Numbered from the stretch's first letter, positions 43,143 to 51,930 are shown. The stretch: 64,000 bases of DNA from an uncultured Anaeromusa sp. (GCF_963668665.1 NZ_OY764902.1:558001-622000); one strand, 5' to 3'. Numbers and translations: made by a program. Notes: generated by a model not told the origin, from the letters alone.

Positions 43143-43734
43143 TAGTTTCTGCTCCTTTATAAATCGAGACCGCCAGACCGTCGCCTTCCGAATAAAGAGT
43201 AGTCTGGAATTGGTCCGTATTTTGTACAAACTCTAAATACTGGCGCATGCGCTTAGCGATGGTGCGCATACGACGGGGACAGGGACCATATACTTGGCCG
43301 TAAAACAACACATCGTCAGCTAAAATAACGCTGCCCTGACGTAAATACGGCAGTACTTGTTGCAAATAGCTTAGATAATGCCCTTTGGCAGCGTCAATAA
43401 AAACAAAATCAAACGTTTCGTTCAAAGCGCTTAACCGTTCAGCTGCATCGCCTTCCCAAAGGCGGATACGTTCACTGATGCCAGGATCGCGCTGCCAAAA
43501 GCGCTGGGCATCGCGAATGCGTTCTTCGTCTTTTTCCAAAGTGAGAATGCGGCAGTTTGGAACTAACTGCGCCATAAGCAGCGCCGAATAGCCAATAGCC
43601 GTACCAATTTCCAGAATACGCAGCGGCTGATAGCGTTTCATCAACAAACGCAAGAGGCGTTCCGCTTCTTGGCGAAGCACTGGAACGCCTTGTTGATCTG
43701 CAAAGGTTCTCATTTCAAGTAACAATTCATTCAT
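43129..43734 (-). CDS. trmR: tRNA 5-hydroxyuridine methyltransferase TrmR
   Basis: This 201-residue O-methyltransferase has SAM motif LEIGTAIGYSALLMAQLVP, the metal-binding VFIDAAKGHYLSYL and ILADDVLFYGQV. It converts 5-hydroxyuridine to 5-methoxyuridine at tRNA position 34. The order mltG-trmR-(trhP) is that of yrrL-yrrM-yrrNO in Bacillus subtilis, which supports the assignment over a generic catechol methyltransferase. It is coupled to mltG as TAATG. Confidence 0.9.
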   Translation of the reverse strand: MNELLLEMRTFADQQGVPVLRQEAERLLRLLMKRYQPLRILEIGTAIGYSALLMAQLVPNCRILTLEKDEERIRDAQRFWQRDPGISERIRLWEGDAAERLSALNETFDFVFIDAAKGHYLSYLQQVLPYLRQGSVILADDVLFYGQVYGPCPRRMRTIAKRMRQYLEFVQNTDQFQTTLYSEGDGLAVSIYKGAETNEIT

Positions 43735-44741
43735 TACCGCACCTGCTCAATGGCGGCCAAGTGTTCTTCATAGGTCCGACTGAAATGATGCTTACCCTGC
43801 TTATCTGCAACAAAATACAAGTAATCCGTCTGGGCTGGATTCAAAGCGGCCTTAAGAGCGCCTAACCCGGGATTGGCAATCGGCCCTGGCGGCAGGCCAG
43901 GATTTAGATAGGTATTATACGGTGAAGGAATTTGCGTATCCTGCAAGCTTAATTCTTCTTTGGGATATCCCAGTAAGTACTGAATTGTAGCGCAAGACTG
44001 CAGCGGCATGTTTTGTTGCAGTCGGTTCAAAAACACCTTGGCAATAACAGCCTGCTCTTCCGGGCGCTGCGCTTCTTTTTCCACTAAAGAAGCAAGCACG
44101 ACAACCTGTGTTGGCGCAAGGCCGCTGGCATTGCCGCTTTTCAGCAAAGAGCCGAAGCGTTTATCAAATTCCTTCTGCATCTTGGCAACTAGGTCTTCCT
44201 CTTTCATTCCCGGCGAAATCCGGTAAGTATCCGGAAACAAATAGCCTTCCGCTCGAAATTGCACGCTCTCTCCTGCAGCAGGACCGGAAAGGCGGGCTAA
44301 CTGCAAAAACCGGTCTCCATTGCCAAGTTTTTGCTCTTGCAGCAATTTGGCAATCTGCCGCACCGTATATCCTTCTGGAATGGTAAGATTGGCGTAACGC
44401 GTTTCTCCGGCCGCCAGTCTCGCCACTACCTCTCGCGTACTCATGCCTGGAGCAAAAACGTATTCGCCAGCCTGAAGGGAGTGATCTAAACGGCTGAACT
44501 TAGCCAATACTTGAAACAGCCAAATGCTGCGAATAGCCTTCTGGCTTTCCAGCTCTTTGGCAATCTCACCGGCGCTCATGCCGTCTTTTACAGTCAATAC
44601 AGCATCAGTAGTCCTGGAAGGCGGCGACTGCAGCACCAAAAAGGCGCTAATAAGCACGGTGAAAAAAAAGACCGTAATGCCCGCCAAAATAATCCAGAGA
44701 CTTTTGCCCCGAAATCCTTTTTCCCAAAGTCGATCCTTCAT
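43734..44741 (-). CDS. mltG: Endolytic peptidoglycan transglycosylase MltG
   Basis: This 335-residue enzyme has an N-terminal membrane helix (LWIILAGITVFFFTVLISAF), a LysM-like region with VTVKDGMSAGEIAKEL-type repeats, and the YceG catalytic domain with the Glu in LASLVEKEAQRPEE and the NPGLPPGPIANPG loop. It cuts nascent glycan strands and sets their length. It is the first gene of the operon running down to efp. Confidence 0.95.
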   Translation of the reverse strand: MKDRLWEKGFRGKSLWIILAGITVFFFTVLISAFLVLQSPPSRTTDAVLTVKDGMSAGEIAKELESQKAIRSIWLFQVLAKFSRLDHSLQAGEYVFAPGMSTREVVARLAAGETRYANLTIPEGYTVRQIAKLLQEQKLGNGDRFLQLARLSGPAAGESVQFRAEGYLFPDTYRISPGMKEEDLVAKMQKEFDKRFGSLLKSGNASGLAPTQVVVLASLVEKEAQRPEEQAVIAKVFLNRLQQNMPLQSCATIQYLLGYPKEELSLQDTQIPSPYNTYLNPGLPPGPIANPGLGALKAALNPAQTDYLYFVADKQGKHHFSRTYEEHLAAIEQVR

Positions 44742-44815
44742 TCCAACACCTCGTGTTCCGCCTTTAGAATTCTATTTTAAAAGTCTTAAATTCGTTTCTT
44801 ACTGTCACGGGTTTT

Positions 44816-44845
44816 ATTATACACACAGCAACAAAAAAAAAGCAA
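44816..44845 (-). promoter_or_regulatory. Promoter of the mltG-efp operon, overlapping the upstream terminator
   Basis: On the minus strand there is TTGCTT (complement 44840-44845), an 18-nt spacer and a perfect TATAAT (complement 44816-44821). The -35 and half of the spacer are the 3' arm and T-tract of the DUF1292 terminator. Confidence 0.6.
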
Positions 44846-44861
44846 CCGTTTCCGGTTGCTT
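44833..44861 (-). terminator. Terminator of the alaS/ireB-ruvX-DUF1292 transcript
   Basis: On the minus strand AAGCAACCG pairs with CGGTTGCTT around a 4-nt loop and runs into nine T residues. It lies 9 nt past the DUF1292 stop. Confidence 0.9.
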
Positions 44862-44869
44862 CAGGCATT

Positions 44870-45199
44870 CTACTCTTCGTCGTCCGCCAGTTCTTCATAA
44901 GCTTTGCGAACTTCGTCAAACTCTTCGTCCGTTGGATCGGTATAGACATCTTCGCCATTTTCATCCACATCGATACGTGCGATGAAGACATCCGTATCTT
45001 CGTCTTCACAACCGCATTCGCAGGTGCAGCCGCCTTCTTCATCCACTTTAATCGGTGCCAGAACAGCAAAGCGCTTTTCGCCGACTTCCACGATTAATTC
45101 TTCGCGGTAGTAAAATTCGTTGCCTTCCTCATCGGTCATGACAACAACAACATCCTCATCTTCTTCCATTTCTTCAGGGTTGAATTTTTCATCTGTCAT
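44870..45199 (-). CDS. DUF1292 protein with a CxCxCxC insert
   Basis: This 109-residue, very acidic protein of the DUF1292 (YrzB) family has VVVVMTDEEGNEFYYREELI and EEFDEVRKAYEEL. Between the family's two halves it carries GGCTCECGC, four cysteines spaced as CxCxCxC, which could bind a metal. The position after ireB and ruvX and before mltG matches Bacillus yrzB. Its function is unknown. Confidence 0.87.
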   Translation of the reverse strand: MTDEKFNPEEMEEDEDVVVVMTDEEGNEFYYREELIVEVGEKRFAVLAPIKVDEEGGCTCECGCEDEDTDVFIARIDVDENGEDVYTDPTDEEFDEVRKAYEELADDEE

Positions 45200-45257
45200 G
45201 GGCGCTCACCTCTTTCTCTTATTGCTATTGCCATTGTATCTTACACGGCATAGCCTG

Positions 45258-45680
45258 TCAACCGCTGCGGCTCTGCAGATCCATCCAGCCTTGCAGGATA
45301 ATAATGGCCGCCATTTTATCAATCACTTTACGCCGTTTATTGCGACGCACATCCGCCTCAATAAGCGCTTTTTCCGCCGCCACCGTGGAAAGGCGTTCAT
45401 CCCAAAAAACAATTTTAACGTCCGGCAGCTGCTCTTGCAGCTGAGCGGCAAATTCCTGGACTAACTCGCCGCGGGGGCCTATAGTACCGTTCATATTTTT
45501 GGGCAGACCCACAACAATGGTACCCACTTCGTATTCCTGACATAAAACAGTCAGTCTTGCAAAGTCAGCTTGCGGGGAAGTACGCCGTATGACCTCTACG
45601 CCTTGCGCCGTTAGAGCCAATAAATCGCTCACCGCTATGCCTATGGTTCTATCTCCTACATCCAAGCCCATACTGCGCAC
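45258..45680 (-). CDS. ruvX: Putative pre-16S rRNA nuclease / Holliday-junction resolvase-like YqgF (RuvX)
   Basis: This 140-residue RNase H-fold protein has GLDVGDRTIGIAVSD, VVGLPKNMNGTIGPRGE and FWDERLSTVAAEKALIEADV, which carry the conserved acidic residues. It matures the 5' end of 16S rRNA in bacteria. A GTG start is chosen about 10 nt after AGGAGG; it gives the usual family length. It belongs to the ireB-ruvX-DUF1292 block. Confidence 0.94.
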   Translation of the reverse strand: MRSMGLDVGDRTIGIAVSDLLALTAQGVEVIRRTSPQADFARLTVLCQEYEVGTIVVGLPKNMNGTIGPRGELVQEFAAQLQEQLPDVKIVFWDERLSTVAAEKALIEADVRRNKRRKVIDKMAAIIILQGWMDLQSRSG

Positions 45681-45749
45681 AACACATCTTCCTCCTAAAA
45701 AGCGGCAGGGAGCCACGCACTTTGCATGCTCCCTGTCCCTTGATACTGA

Positions 45750-46022
45750 CTATTGAATTTCCTTCACATAGGCCCGGACCAATTCTTCCAAAATTTCATC
45801 TCGCTCCAATTTGCGAATTAAGGCGCGAGCGTTGCGATGACTGGTGATATAGGTAGGATCTCCAGATAAAAGATACCCCACCAGTTGATTGATAGGATTG
45901 TACCCCTTTTCCTTCAAGGCCTGACAGACGGTAGCAATGGTGAGGGCGGCAACATGATTTCCTTCGCTGCCAGCGCGAAACATCATCGTATCCTGCGATA
46001 CATTCTGCTCATGATCCGACAT
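45750..46022 (-). CDS. ireB: IreB family regulatory protein (UPF0297)
   Basis: This 90-residue protein has [12 protein letters not shown] and [20 protein letters not shown], the unmistakable UPF0297 signature. In enterococci IreB is a substrate of the Ser/Thr kinase IreK and affects cephalosporin tolerance. It follows alaS by 137 nt. A hairpin (GGGGCT with AGCTCCC) lies just upstream of its Shine-Dalgarno sequence GGAGG. No clear promoter is seen, so it may be read from alaS. Confidence 0.96.
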   Translation of the reverse strand: MSDHEQNVSQDTMMFRAGSEGNHVAALTIATVCQALKEKGYNPINQLVGYLLSGDPTYITSHRNARALIRKLERDEILEELVRAYVKEIQ

Positions 46023-46159
46023 CGTTCCATCCTCCTTTCGCGCCGTTAGGGAGCTGCTTGTAATCAGCGAGCCCCTTAAACTTAATATAATAATTCTATT
46101 CGACGATCCATTGCCATTCCCTGCTATCTTTTTCAGGAATTAGTTTTTTACCTAGGCCT

Positions 46160-48781
46160 TTAGAGACCCAGCTGCTGGCGCAGCGTTTCTTTGGCTTTTA
46201 AAAGCGCTTCAGCCAGTTTAGCCGGATCCTTGCCGCCAGCTTGCGCCATATCCGGCCGGCCGCCGCCGCCGCCGCCAACGATTTTGGCTACTTCCTTCAC
46301 TAAATTGCCTGCATGCGCTTTAGCGGCCACCGCTTCTTTGGTCGCCATCGCCACCAAGCTGACTTTGTCTTCTTGTACGCTGGCTAAGAGCACAACGCCT
46401 TTTTTCATGCGATCCCGCAATTGGTCGGCTAAAGAGCGCAATAATTCCTGGTTTGGAACTTCCACTTGGGCAATCACGGCTTCTACCTCGCCGATCATTT
46501 CCGGTTGCAGCGCCTGAAGCTGCGTCTGCGCTGCCTGAGCTTCCTTGTCGGCTATTACGGTTTCAAGCGCTTTAAGTTCCTGCTGCAACTGGGCGGCGCG
46601 GGCGGGAACTTCTTCAGGCGCTTGGATTTTCAAAATAGCTGCTGTTTCTAACAGCAAGGAGCGCTGCTGTTGCATGCGCGCATAAGCTGCACGCCCCGTC
46701 ACCGCTTCAATGCGGCGTACGCCGGCGCCCGTGCTGGCTTCGCCGACGATCTGGAACAGGGAGATTTCCGAGGTATTGTTTACATGGCTGCCGCCGCAAA
46801 GTTCTTTACTGACCTCGTCAATAACAACTACCCGAACCACGTCGCCATATTTTTCACCAAACAAAGCCATGGCGCCCATGTCTTTGGCGATCTCTTGACT
46901 TGTCTCCAAGCAAGAGACAGCGCGGTTTTCCAAGATGGCTTCATTAACAAGGGCTTCTACGGCTGCCAGTTCTTCCGACGTAACCGCCGCAAAATGCGCA
47001 AAGTCAAAACGCAGGCGATCCGCTTCTACCAAAGAGCCTGCCTGATGCACATGCTCCCCTAGAACCTTGCGCAGCGCATGATGCAATAAATGGGTTGCCG
47101 TATGGTTGCGGGCAACATCTTGGTGTTTCGCTGCATCTAGGCGTATTTCCACGGTTTCACCGGTCCGCAGCATGCCTTCTTGCACAAATCCTTGGTGATA
47201 AATTGCACCGTTAGCCAATTTTTTGGCGCTTTGCACTTCCATTTTGCCCAGGGCTGTTTCCAAACGGCCGCTGTCGCCGATCTGGCCGCCGCCTTCCGCG
47301 TAAAAAGGAGTGACATCCAAAAGCACAGCGACTTCTTCGCCATCGCCGGCTTCCTCAATCACAACGCCTTCTTTCCAGATACGCAAAATGCGTCCTTGCT
47401 GCGCTGCAGCGTCTATACGCAGGCCATCGGTTTGCAGACCTGTCAGTTCCAACACAAAAGTACGCTCGTTTTCATGACGCGCGGCGCGGGCGCGCAAGCG
47501 CTGCTCTTCCATGGCAGCATCAAAACCGGCTTTGTCGAGGGTCATACCTTCGTCAAACAACATTTCTTCCGTAAGTTCCCAAGGGAAACCATAGGTATCA
47601 TACAAACGGAAAGCCGTTTCACCCGGCAGTTGATTTTCCCCTTTAGTACGCAAGGAAGCCACTTCTTGCGATAAAAGTTCTTCGCCAGTAACCAATGTAG
47701 TCTGAAAGCGACTTTCTTCTTGGCTTACTACCTTGCGGATGTAGTCTGCTTTTTCCAACAGCTCCGGATAGGCCGTGTTGAAAATATTTGCAGCTACGTC
47801 CACACAATCGGCCAAAAAGGCTTTCTTTACGCCCAACAAGCGTCCGTGACGCAAGGCGCGACGCAAAATTCGGCGCAGCACATAGCCGCGGCCTTCGTTA
47901 GACGGCAATACGCCGTCATTGATCATGACCACCATGCTGCGCGCATGGTCAGCGATGACTTTGAGCGAAATGTCATTCTTTTTATCAACGCCGTAGGCGA
48001 CGCCAGACAAGGCTGACATATGCGCAATCAAAGGAAACAGCAAATCCGTCTCGAAATTGGAAGGCTTGCCCTGGAGCACCGAAGCCAACCGTTCCAGGCC
48101 GGCGCCAGTATCAATGTTTTTCTTAGCCAAAGGATGGTAATTTCCTTCGTCATCTCGGTCATACTGCGTGAAAACGAGGTTCCAGATTTCCAAAAACCGA
48201 TCGCAGTCGCAGCCTAGCTTGCACTCAGGACCACAGCCGCGCTCTTCCCCTAAATCGATATGTATTTCCGAACAAGGGCCGCAGGGGCCGGGGCCGATTT
48301 CCCAAAAATTATCAGCCATGCGCACAATGCGCTCTGGATCAATGCCGATTTCATCATGCCAGATGTCATAGGCTTCATTGTCTTCCGTATAGATGGTAAT
48401 CCACAGACGATCAGCAGGAAGTTCCAATTCTTTGGTTAAAAATTCCCAAGCCCAAACAATGGCTTCCCGTTTAAAATAATCGCCAAAGGAAAAATTGCCC
48501 AACATTTCAAAAAAGGTCTGGTGCCGCGCGGTACGGCCTACATTTTCAATATCGCCGGTACGGACGCATTTTTGGCTGCTGGTGATGCGCGTATGGGGGG
48601 GCTTGATCTTGCCGGTAAAAAACGGCTTAAAGGGCGCCATGCCGGCTCCGACTAGCAACAACGTAGGATCATCATGAGGAATCAAGGGAGCACTGGGCAT
48701 TACCAAATGCTCTTTTGATTTAAAAAACTCCAGAAAGCGTGTGCGAATTTCATTACCTGTCATAGATTTCACGTACTTCAT
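46160..48781 (-). CDS. alaS: Alanyl-tRNA synthetase
   Basis: This 873-residue synthetase is full length. The class II core has RTARHQTFFEMLGNFSFGDY and the catalytic EDNEAYDIW. The editing domain has NHTATHLLHHAL and ELCGGSHVNNT, its zinc ligands. The C-terminal C-Ala domain has GGGGGGRPDMAQAGG. A perfect consensus promoter lies 34 nt upstream and no T-box is recognisable, unlike alaS in Bacillus. Confidence 0.98.
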   Translation of the reverse strand: MKYVKSMTGNEIRTRFLEFFKSKEHLVMPSAPLIPHDDPTLLLVGAGMAPFKPFFTGKIKPPHTRITSSQKCVRTGDIENVGRTARHQTFFEMLGNFSFGDYFKREAIVWAWEFLTKELELPADRLWITIYTEDNEAYDIWHDEIGIDPERIVRMADNFWEIGPGPCGPCSEIHIDLGEERGCGPECKLGCDCDRFLEIWNLVFTQYDRDDEGNYHPLAKKNIDTGAGLERLASVLQGKPSNFETDLLFPLIAHMSALSGVAYGVDKKNDISLKVIADHARSMVVMINDGVLPSNEGRGYVLRRILRRALRHGRLLGVKKAFLADCVDVAANIFNTAYPELLEKADYIRKVVSQEESRFQTTLVTGEELLSQEVASLRTKGENQLPGETAFRLYDTYGFPWELTEEMLFDEGMTLDKAGFDAAMEEQRLRARAARHENERTFVLELTGLQTDGLRIDAAAQQGRILRIWKEGVVIEEAGDGEEVAVLLDVTPFYAEGGGQIGDSGRLETALGKMEVQSAKKLANGAIYHQGFVQEGMLRTGETVEIRLDAAKHQDVARNHTATHLLHHALRKVLGEHVHQAGSLVEADRLRFDFAHFAAVTSEELAAVEALVNEAILENRAVSCLETSQEIAKDMGAMALFGEKYGDVVRVVVIDEVSKELCGGSHVNNTSEISLFQIVGEASTGAGVRRIEAVTGRAAYARMQQQRSLLLETAAILKIQAPEEVPARAAQLQQELKALETVIADKEAQAAQTQLQALQPEMIGEVEAVIAQVEVPNQELLRSLADQLRDRMKKGVVLLASVQEDKVSLVAMATKEAVAAKAHAGNLVKEVAKIVGGGGGGRPDMAQAGGKDPAKLAEALLKAKETLRQQLGL

Positions 48782-48814
48782 CCTCCGCTCATTACAGATG
48801 GCTTATTCTTAAAA

Positions 48815-48843
48815 ATTATACCCGACCAGCCAGGACGTGTCAA
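48815..48843 (-). promoter_or_regulatory. Perfect consensus promoter of alaS
   Basis: On the minus strand there is an exact TTGACA (complement 48838-48843), a 17-nt spacer and an exact TATAAT (complement 48815-48820). Transcription would start near 48808, leaving a leader of only about 27 nt. Confidence 0.92.
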
Positions 48844-48889
48844 AGGGAAGGTCGGCTCCTTAGCCTCTTGATTATTGCGGAGCGGCATA

Positions 48890-49046
48890 ATTGCATTTGA
48901 GACACGATTTGCGCGCGCCTCAAAAAAACTGACTAAGTCGGCAGTTTCTTAACTCGCTGTGCTCAAACAAGCGAAACTGTAATCCGTCTTAGCCAGCTTT
49001 TTCGTCCTTCGGACCGGCTTGCTCCAATAAAAGTCTCAAATACAAT
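48890..49046 (-). ncRNA. Candidate structured RNA / repeat element upstream of alaS
   Basis: A closing stem pairs ATTGTATTTGAGAC (minus strand, complement 49033-49046) with GTCTCAAATGCAAT (48890-48903): 13 Watson-Crick pairs and one G-U. Inside are a hairpin with a TCC-GAA-GGA tip (48991-49019), a long imperfect hairpin (arms 48933-48948 and 48973-48992) and a terminator (48922-48947) that shares an arm with it. No coding frame fits. I do not recognise the family. It may also be a dispersed structured repeat. Confidence 0.55.
48922..48947 (-). terminator. Terminator sharing an arm with a competing hairpin
   Basis: On the minus strand AAACT and GAC pair with GTC and AGTTT, followed by seven T residues. 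The GAAACTG arm can instead pair with an upstream CAGTTTC (48973-48979), so the two structures exclude each other. It ends transcripts from mnmA before the alaS promoter. Confidence 0.6.
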
Positions 49047-49056
49047 CATTGCCGCC

Positions 49057-49075
49057 GGTGCAGTCTAACCGCACC
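49057..49075 (-). other. Small hairpin preceding the structured element
   Basis: GGTGC and GCACC pair around a 9-nt loop, between the mnmA-distal purine repeat and the 157-nt element. Between 49076 and 49117 I see no other feature. Confidence 0.35.
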
Positions 49076-49117
49076 ATCCCTATTTCTGTTCAAAACCGTT
49101 GCCCCATTCTTCTCTTG

Positions 49118-49150
49118 CGCACCCTCCCTCTACTCCTTTTACTCCTGTTC
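49118..49150 (-). repeat. Purine-rich GGAGTA repeat after mnmA
   Basis: On the minus strand, 22 nt past the mnmA stop, is ACAGGAGTAAAAGGAGTAGA continuing GGGAGGG. It shares a 21-nt identical core with the copy at 29923. Confidence 0.65.
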
Positions 49151-49171
49151 AATTTACTTCGTATGCTTCCT

Positions 49172-50269
49172 TTACAAACAGGCTTTGCGGATGACACCGC
49201 CGCCAACCACTTTTTCACCATGGTAAAAAACAACAGACTGCCCCGGGGTAATCGCTCGCTGCGGTTGTTCAAATTTCACCCGCACCATGCCGTTGGCTTC
49301 CGGAAAAACCATCGCCGGCGCTTCATGTGCGGCATAGCGAATTTTTGCATGTACCTGCAGTGGCTTTTCAAGACCGTCTATGGCAATCCAGTTTAAGTCA
49401 TCTGCAAGCAGTTCCGAAGCGTATACTGCTTCGGGTGGTCCAACGACCACCCGATTATGGGCCGCATCTATTTCCACGACATACAAAGGATGCGCCGCAG
49501 CGATACCCAGCCCTTTGCGCTGGCCGATCGTATAAAACGGCAGTCCCTCATGGCGGCCCAAAACTTGCCCGTCTTGGGTTACGATATCTCCGGGCCTCAG
49601 CGACTGCGGCGCATGTTCGCGCAAAAAGCGCTTGTAATCGTCATCAGGAATAAAGCAGATTTCCTGGCTTTCCGGCTTGTTCGCCACTACCAGATTAAAC
49701 TGCCGCGCCAATTCCCTTGTTTTTGTTTTTTCCATGCCGCCCAGAGGAAATAAAAACTTCTGCAGTGTCTGTTGATTTAAATGATACAACACATACGACT
49801 GATCCTTGGTCGCATCCACGCCCTTGCACAGCAGCACCCTTCCAGATTGCTCGTCTTTTATAACGCGCGCGTAATGGCCGGTAGCCACATAATCAGCCCC
49901 CAAGGCTGCCGCCTTGGTCAAAAGGCGCTCAAACTTGATATGGCGATTGCAGGCAATGCAGGGATTAGGCGTGCGTCCAGCAGTGTATTCGCGGATAAAA
50001 TACTCTACTACCAGATGATGAAAATCGTCGCGGAAGTTCATCACATAATGCGGAATTCCCAGAGTCTGCGCGACGCGACGCGCATCTTCCACTTCGGATA
50101 AAGAACAGCAGCCGCGATGATTGGGATCATCAACAGGAACATCCTCTGTCCATAATTGCATGGTGACGCCAATCACTTCGTACCCTTCCTGCACTAAAAG
50201 GGCGGCGGTGAGGGAACTATCCACACCGCCGCTCATGGCGACAACCACTTTTGTCTTTGCGTTAAGCAC
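49172..50269 (-). CDS. mnmA: tRNA-specific 2-thiouridylase MnmA
   Basis: This 365-residue enzyme has the PP-loop AMSGGVDSSLTAALL, the catalytic cysteines in NPCIACNRHIKF and SQEICFIPDDDY, and DYVATGHYARV. It installs sulfur on U34 of Lys, Glu and Gln tRNAs, taking sulfur from the IscS product encoded upstream. A GTG start lies 1 nt past the iscU stop and is preceded by AAGGAAG. It is the last gene of the iscR operon. Confidence 0.97.
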   Translation of the reverse strand: MLNAKTKVVVAMSGGVDSSLTAALLVQEGYEVIGVTMQLWTEDVPVDDPNHRGCCSLSEVEDARRVAQTLGIPHYVMNFRDDFHHLVVEYFIREYTAGRTPNPCIACNRHIKFERLLTKAAALGADYVATGHYARVIKDEQSGRVLLCKGVDATKDQSYVLYHLNQQTLQKFLFPLGGMEKTKTRELARQFNLVVANKPESQEICFIPDDDYKRFLREHAPQSLRPGDIVTQDGQVLGRHEGLPFYTIGQRKGLGIAAAHPLYVVEIDAAHNRVVVGPPEAVYASELLADDLNWIAIDGLEKPLQVHAKIRYAAHEAPAMVFPEANGMVRVKFEQPQRAITPGQSVVFYHGEKVVGGGVIRKACL

Positions 50270-50647
50270 TTAAACTTCCTTGGGCTGCTTGCTCATATAA
50301 TCCTTAATGGCTTCGTGCAGAGCATCGGCTGCCAGATTGGAGCAGTGCATTTTAGCCGGCGGCAAGCCGCCCAAAGCTTCCGCTACTGCCTGATTGGAAA
50401 TCTCCAAGGCGTCTTCCAGCGTTTTGCCGATAACCATTTCCGTGACCATGCTGCTCGTAGCGATAGCGGCGCCGCAGCCGAAGGTTTTAAATTTCACATC
50501 TTCGATCACATTGTCTTTGACTTTCAAGTAAATGCGCATAATATCGCCGCATTTGGCGTTGCCAACTTCGCCGATTCCATTGGCATCAGGAATTTCACCA
50601 ACATTGCGGGGATTGCTGAAATGATCCATTACTTTTTCGGTATACAT
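50270..50647 (-). CDS. iscU: Iron-sulfur cluster scaffold protein IscU/NifU-N
   Basis: This 125-residue scaffold has all three cluster cysteines: VGNAKCGDIMRIYL, KFKTFGCGAAIATSS and AKMHCSNLAADAL. The Asp next to the first Cys is present. It is 30 nt downstream of iscS and directly precedes mnmA. No iscA, hscAB or ferredoxin genes follow, as usual for the short clostridial cluster. Confidence 0.96.
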   Translation of the reverse strand: MYTEKVMDHFSNPRNVGEIPDANGIGEVGNAKCGDIMRIYLKVKDNVIEDVKFKTFGCGAAIATSSMVTEMVIGKTLEDALEISNQAVAEALGGLPPAKMHCSNLAADALHEAIKDYMSKQPKEV

Positions 50648-50677
50648 AATTCAATTCTCCTTTCAAGGTAAAACACA

Positions 50678-51883
50678 TTAGGAGCGACAATTTTGGCAAG
50701 GATTGCTTTCCAACATGGCGCCCGCATTAGCCGCCAACGGGGACATGCTGCGCAGGCGTTCAATGATCGGCGGCAATACTTCCAAAACATAATCGATATC
50801 TTCTTCCGTAGTGCCTCTGCCCAAAGTCAGCCGTAGCGAACCGTGAGCAATTTCGTGACTCAACCCCATCGCTAAAAGCACATGGGACGGATCCAGGGAG
50901 CCGGAAGTACAAGCAGAACCGCTGGAAGCGGCAATTCCCTTCATATCCAAGCTCAACAGCAAGGATTCACCTTCTACATAGCGGAAGCTATAATTAACAT
51001 TACCAGGCATGCGCTGTGTCGGATGGCCGTTCAGCTTGATTTCGGGAATGCGTTCTTCAATGCCGCGCATTAAGCGATCACGCAGAGCCGTAATCCGAGC
51101 CACTTTGTCCGCCATTTCCTCTTTTGCTGCTTCCGCAGCTTTACCTAAGCCGGCAATGCCGGGGACATTTTCCGTTCCGGGACGCAGTTTGCGTTCTTGA
51201 CCGCCGCCGTGCTGTACCGCGTCAATACGGACGCCGCGTCGGATAAACAGAGCGCCGATGCCTTTGGGACCATGCAGCTTGTGCCCCGACAAGGTCAGCA
51301 GGTCAATATTCATATCAACCACGTCAATGGGCACATTGCCTGTAGCCTGTACCGCGTCAGTGTGAAAAATAATCCCTTTTTCGCGAGCGATTTTACCAAT
51401 TTCACGAATTGGTTGAATGGTTCCTACTTCGTTATTGGCGAACATAACGCTAATCAAGATGGTTTGCGGCGTAATGGCCTGCTGCAAATCCTCCAAACGG
51501 ATCATGCCGTACTCGTCCACAGGCAGGTAGGTAACCTGGAAGCCTTGTTTTTCCAGATATTCACAAGGATGCAAAATAGCATGATGTTCAATAGCCGTAG
51601 TAATGATATGATTGCCTTTTTTGCGATTAGCTGAAGCAATGCCTTTAATGGCCAAGTTGTCAGACTCAGTACCGCCGCTGGTGAAGAAGATTTCTCCAGG
51701 CTGGGCGTTAATCAGGGCCGCTACCTGCTGACGGCCTTCGTCAACAGCCTGCCGCGCCGTACGACCAAAAGCATGTACGCTGGATGCATTACCAAAGTCT
51801 TCGGTCATATAATGACTTACAAGTTTTGCCACTTCCGGCAGAGCCTGTGTTGTTGCAGAATGATCCAAATATACCTGTTTCAT
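50678..51883 (-). CDS. iscS: Cysteine desulfurase IscS/NifS
   Basis: This 401-residue PLP enzyme has YLDHSATTQALPEV at the N-terminus, the HTDAVQATGN region, the PLP lysine in TLSGHKLHGPKGIGALF and the catalytic Cys in SSGSACTSGSLDPSHVLLAM. It ends ESNPCQNCRS, an extra C-terminal cysteine pair. It supplies sulfur to IscU and MnmA encoded downstream. Confidence 0.97.
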   Translation of the reverse strand: MKQVYLDHSATTQALPEVAKLVSHYMTEDFGNASSVHAFGRTARQAVDEGRQQVAALINAQPGEIFFTSGGTESDNLAIKGIASANRKKGNHIITTAIEHHAILHPCEYLEKQGFQVTYLPVDEYGMIRLEDLQQAITPQTILISVMFANNEVGTIQPIREIGKIAREKGIIFHTDAVQATGNVPIDVVDMNIDLLTLSGHKLHGPKGIGALFIRRGVRIDAVQHGGGQERKLRPGTENVPGIAGLGKAAEAAKEEMADKVARITALRDRLMRGIEERIPEIKLNGHPTQRMPGNVNYSFRYVEGESLLLSLDMKGIAASSGSACTSGSLDPSHVLLAMGLSHEIAHGSLRLTLGRGTTEEDIDYVLEVLPPIIERLRSMSPLAANAGAMLESNPCQNCRS

Positions 51884-51930
51884 GTGAATAAAGCCTCCCC
51901 TTTATTTTCCTTCCCCTATGAAGCCGCAGG

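Noticed and set aside
48844..49100. T-box leader for alaS
   Set aside because: The conserved T-box sequence (AGGGTGGNACCGCG) is absent. A loosely similar AGGGATGGTGCGG lies upstream of, not just before, the terminator, and the perfect alaS promoter is downstream of the whole structure.
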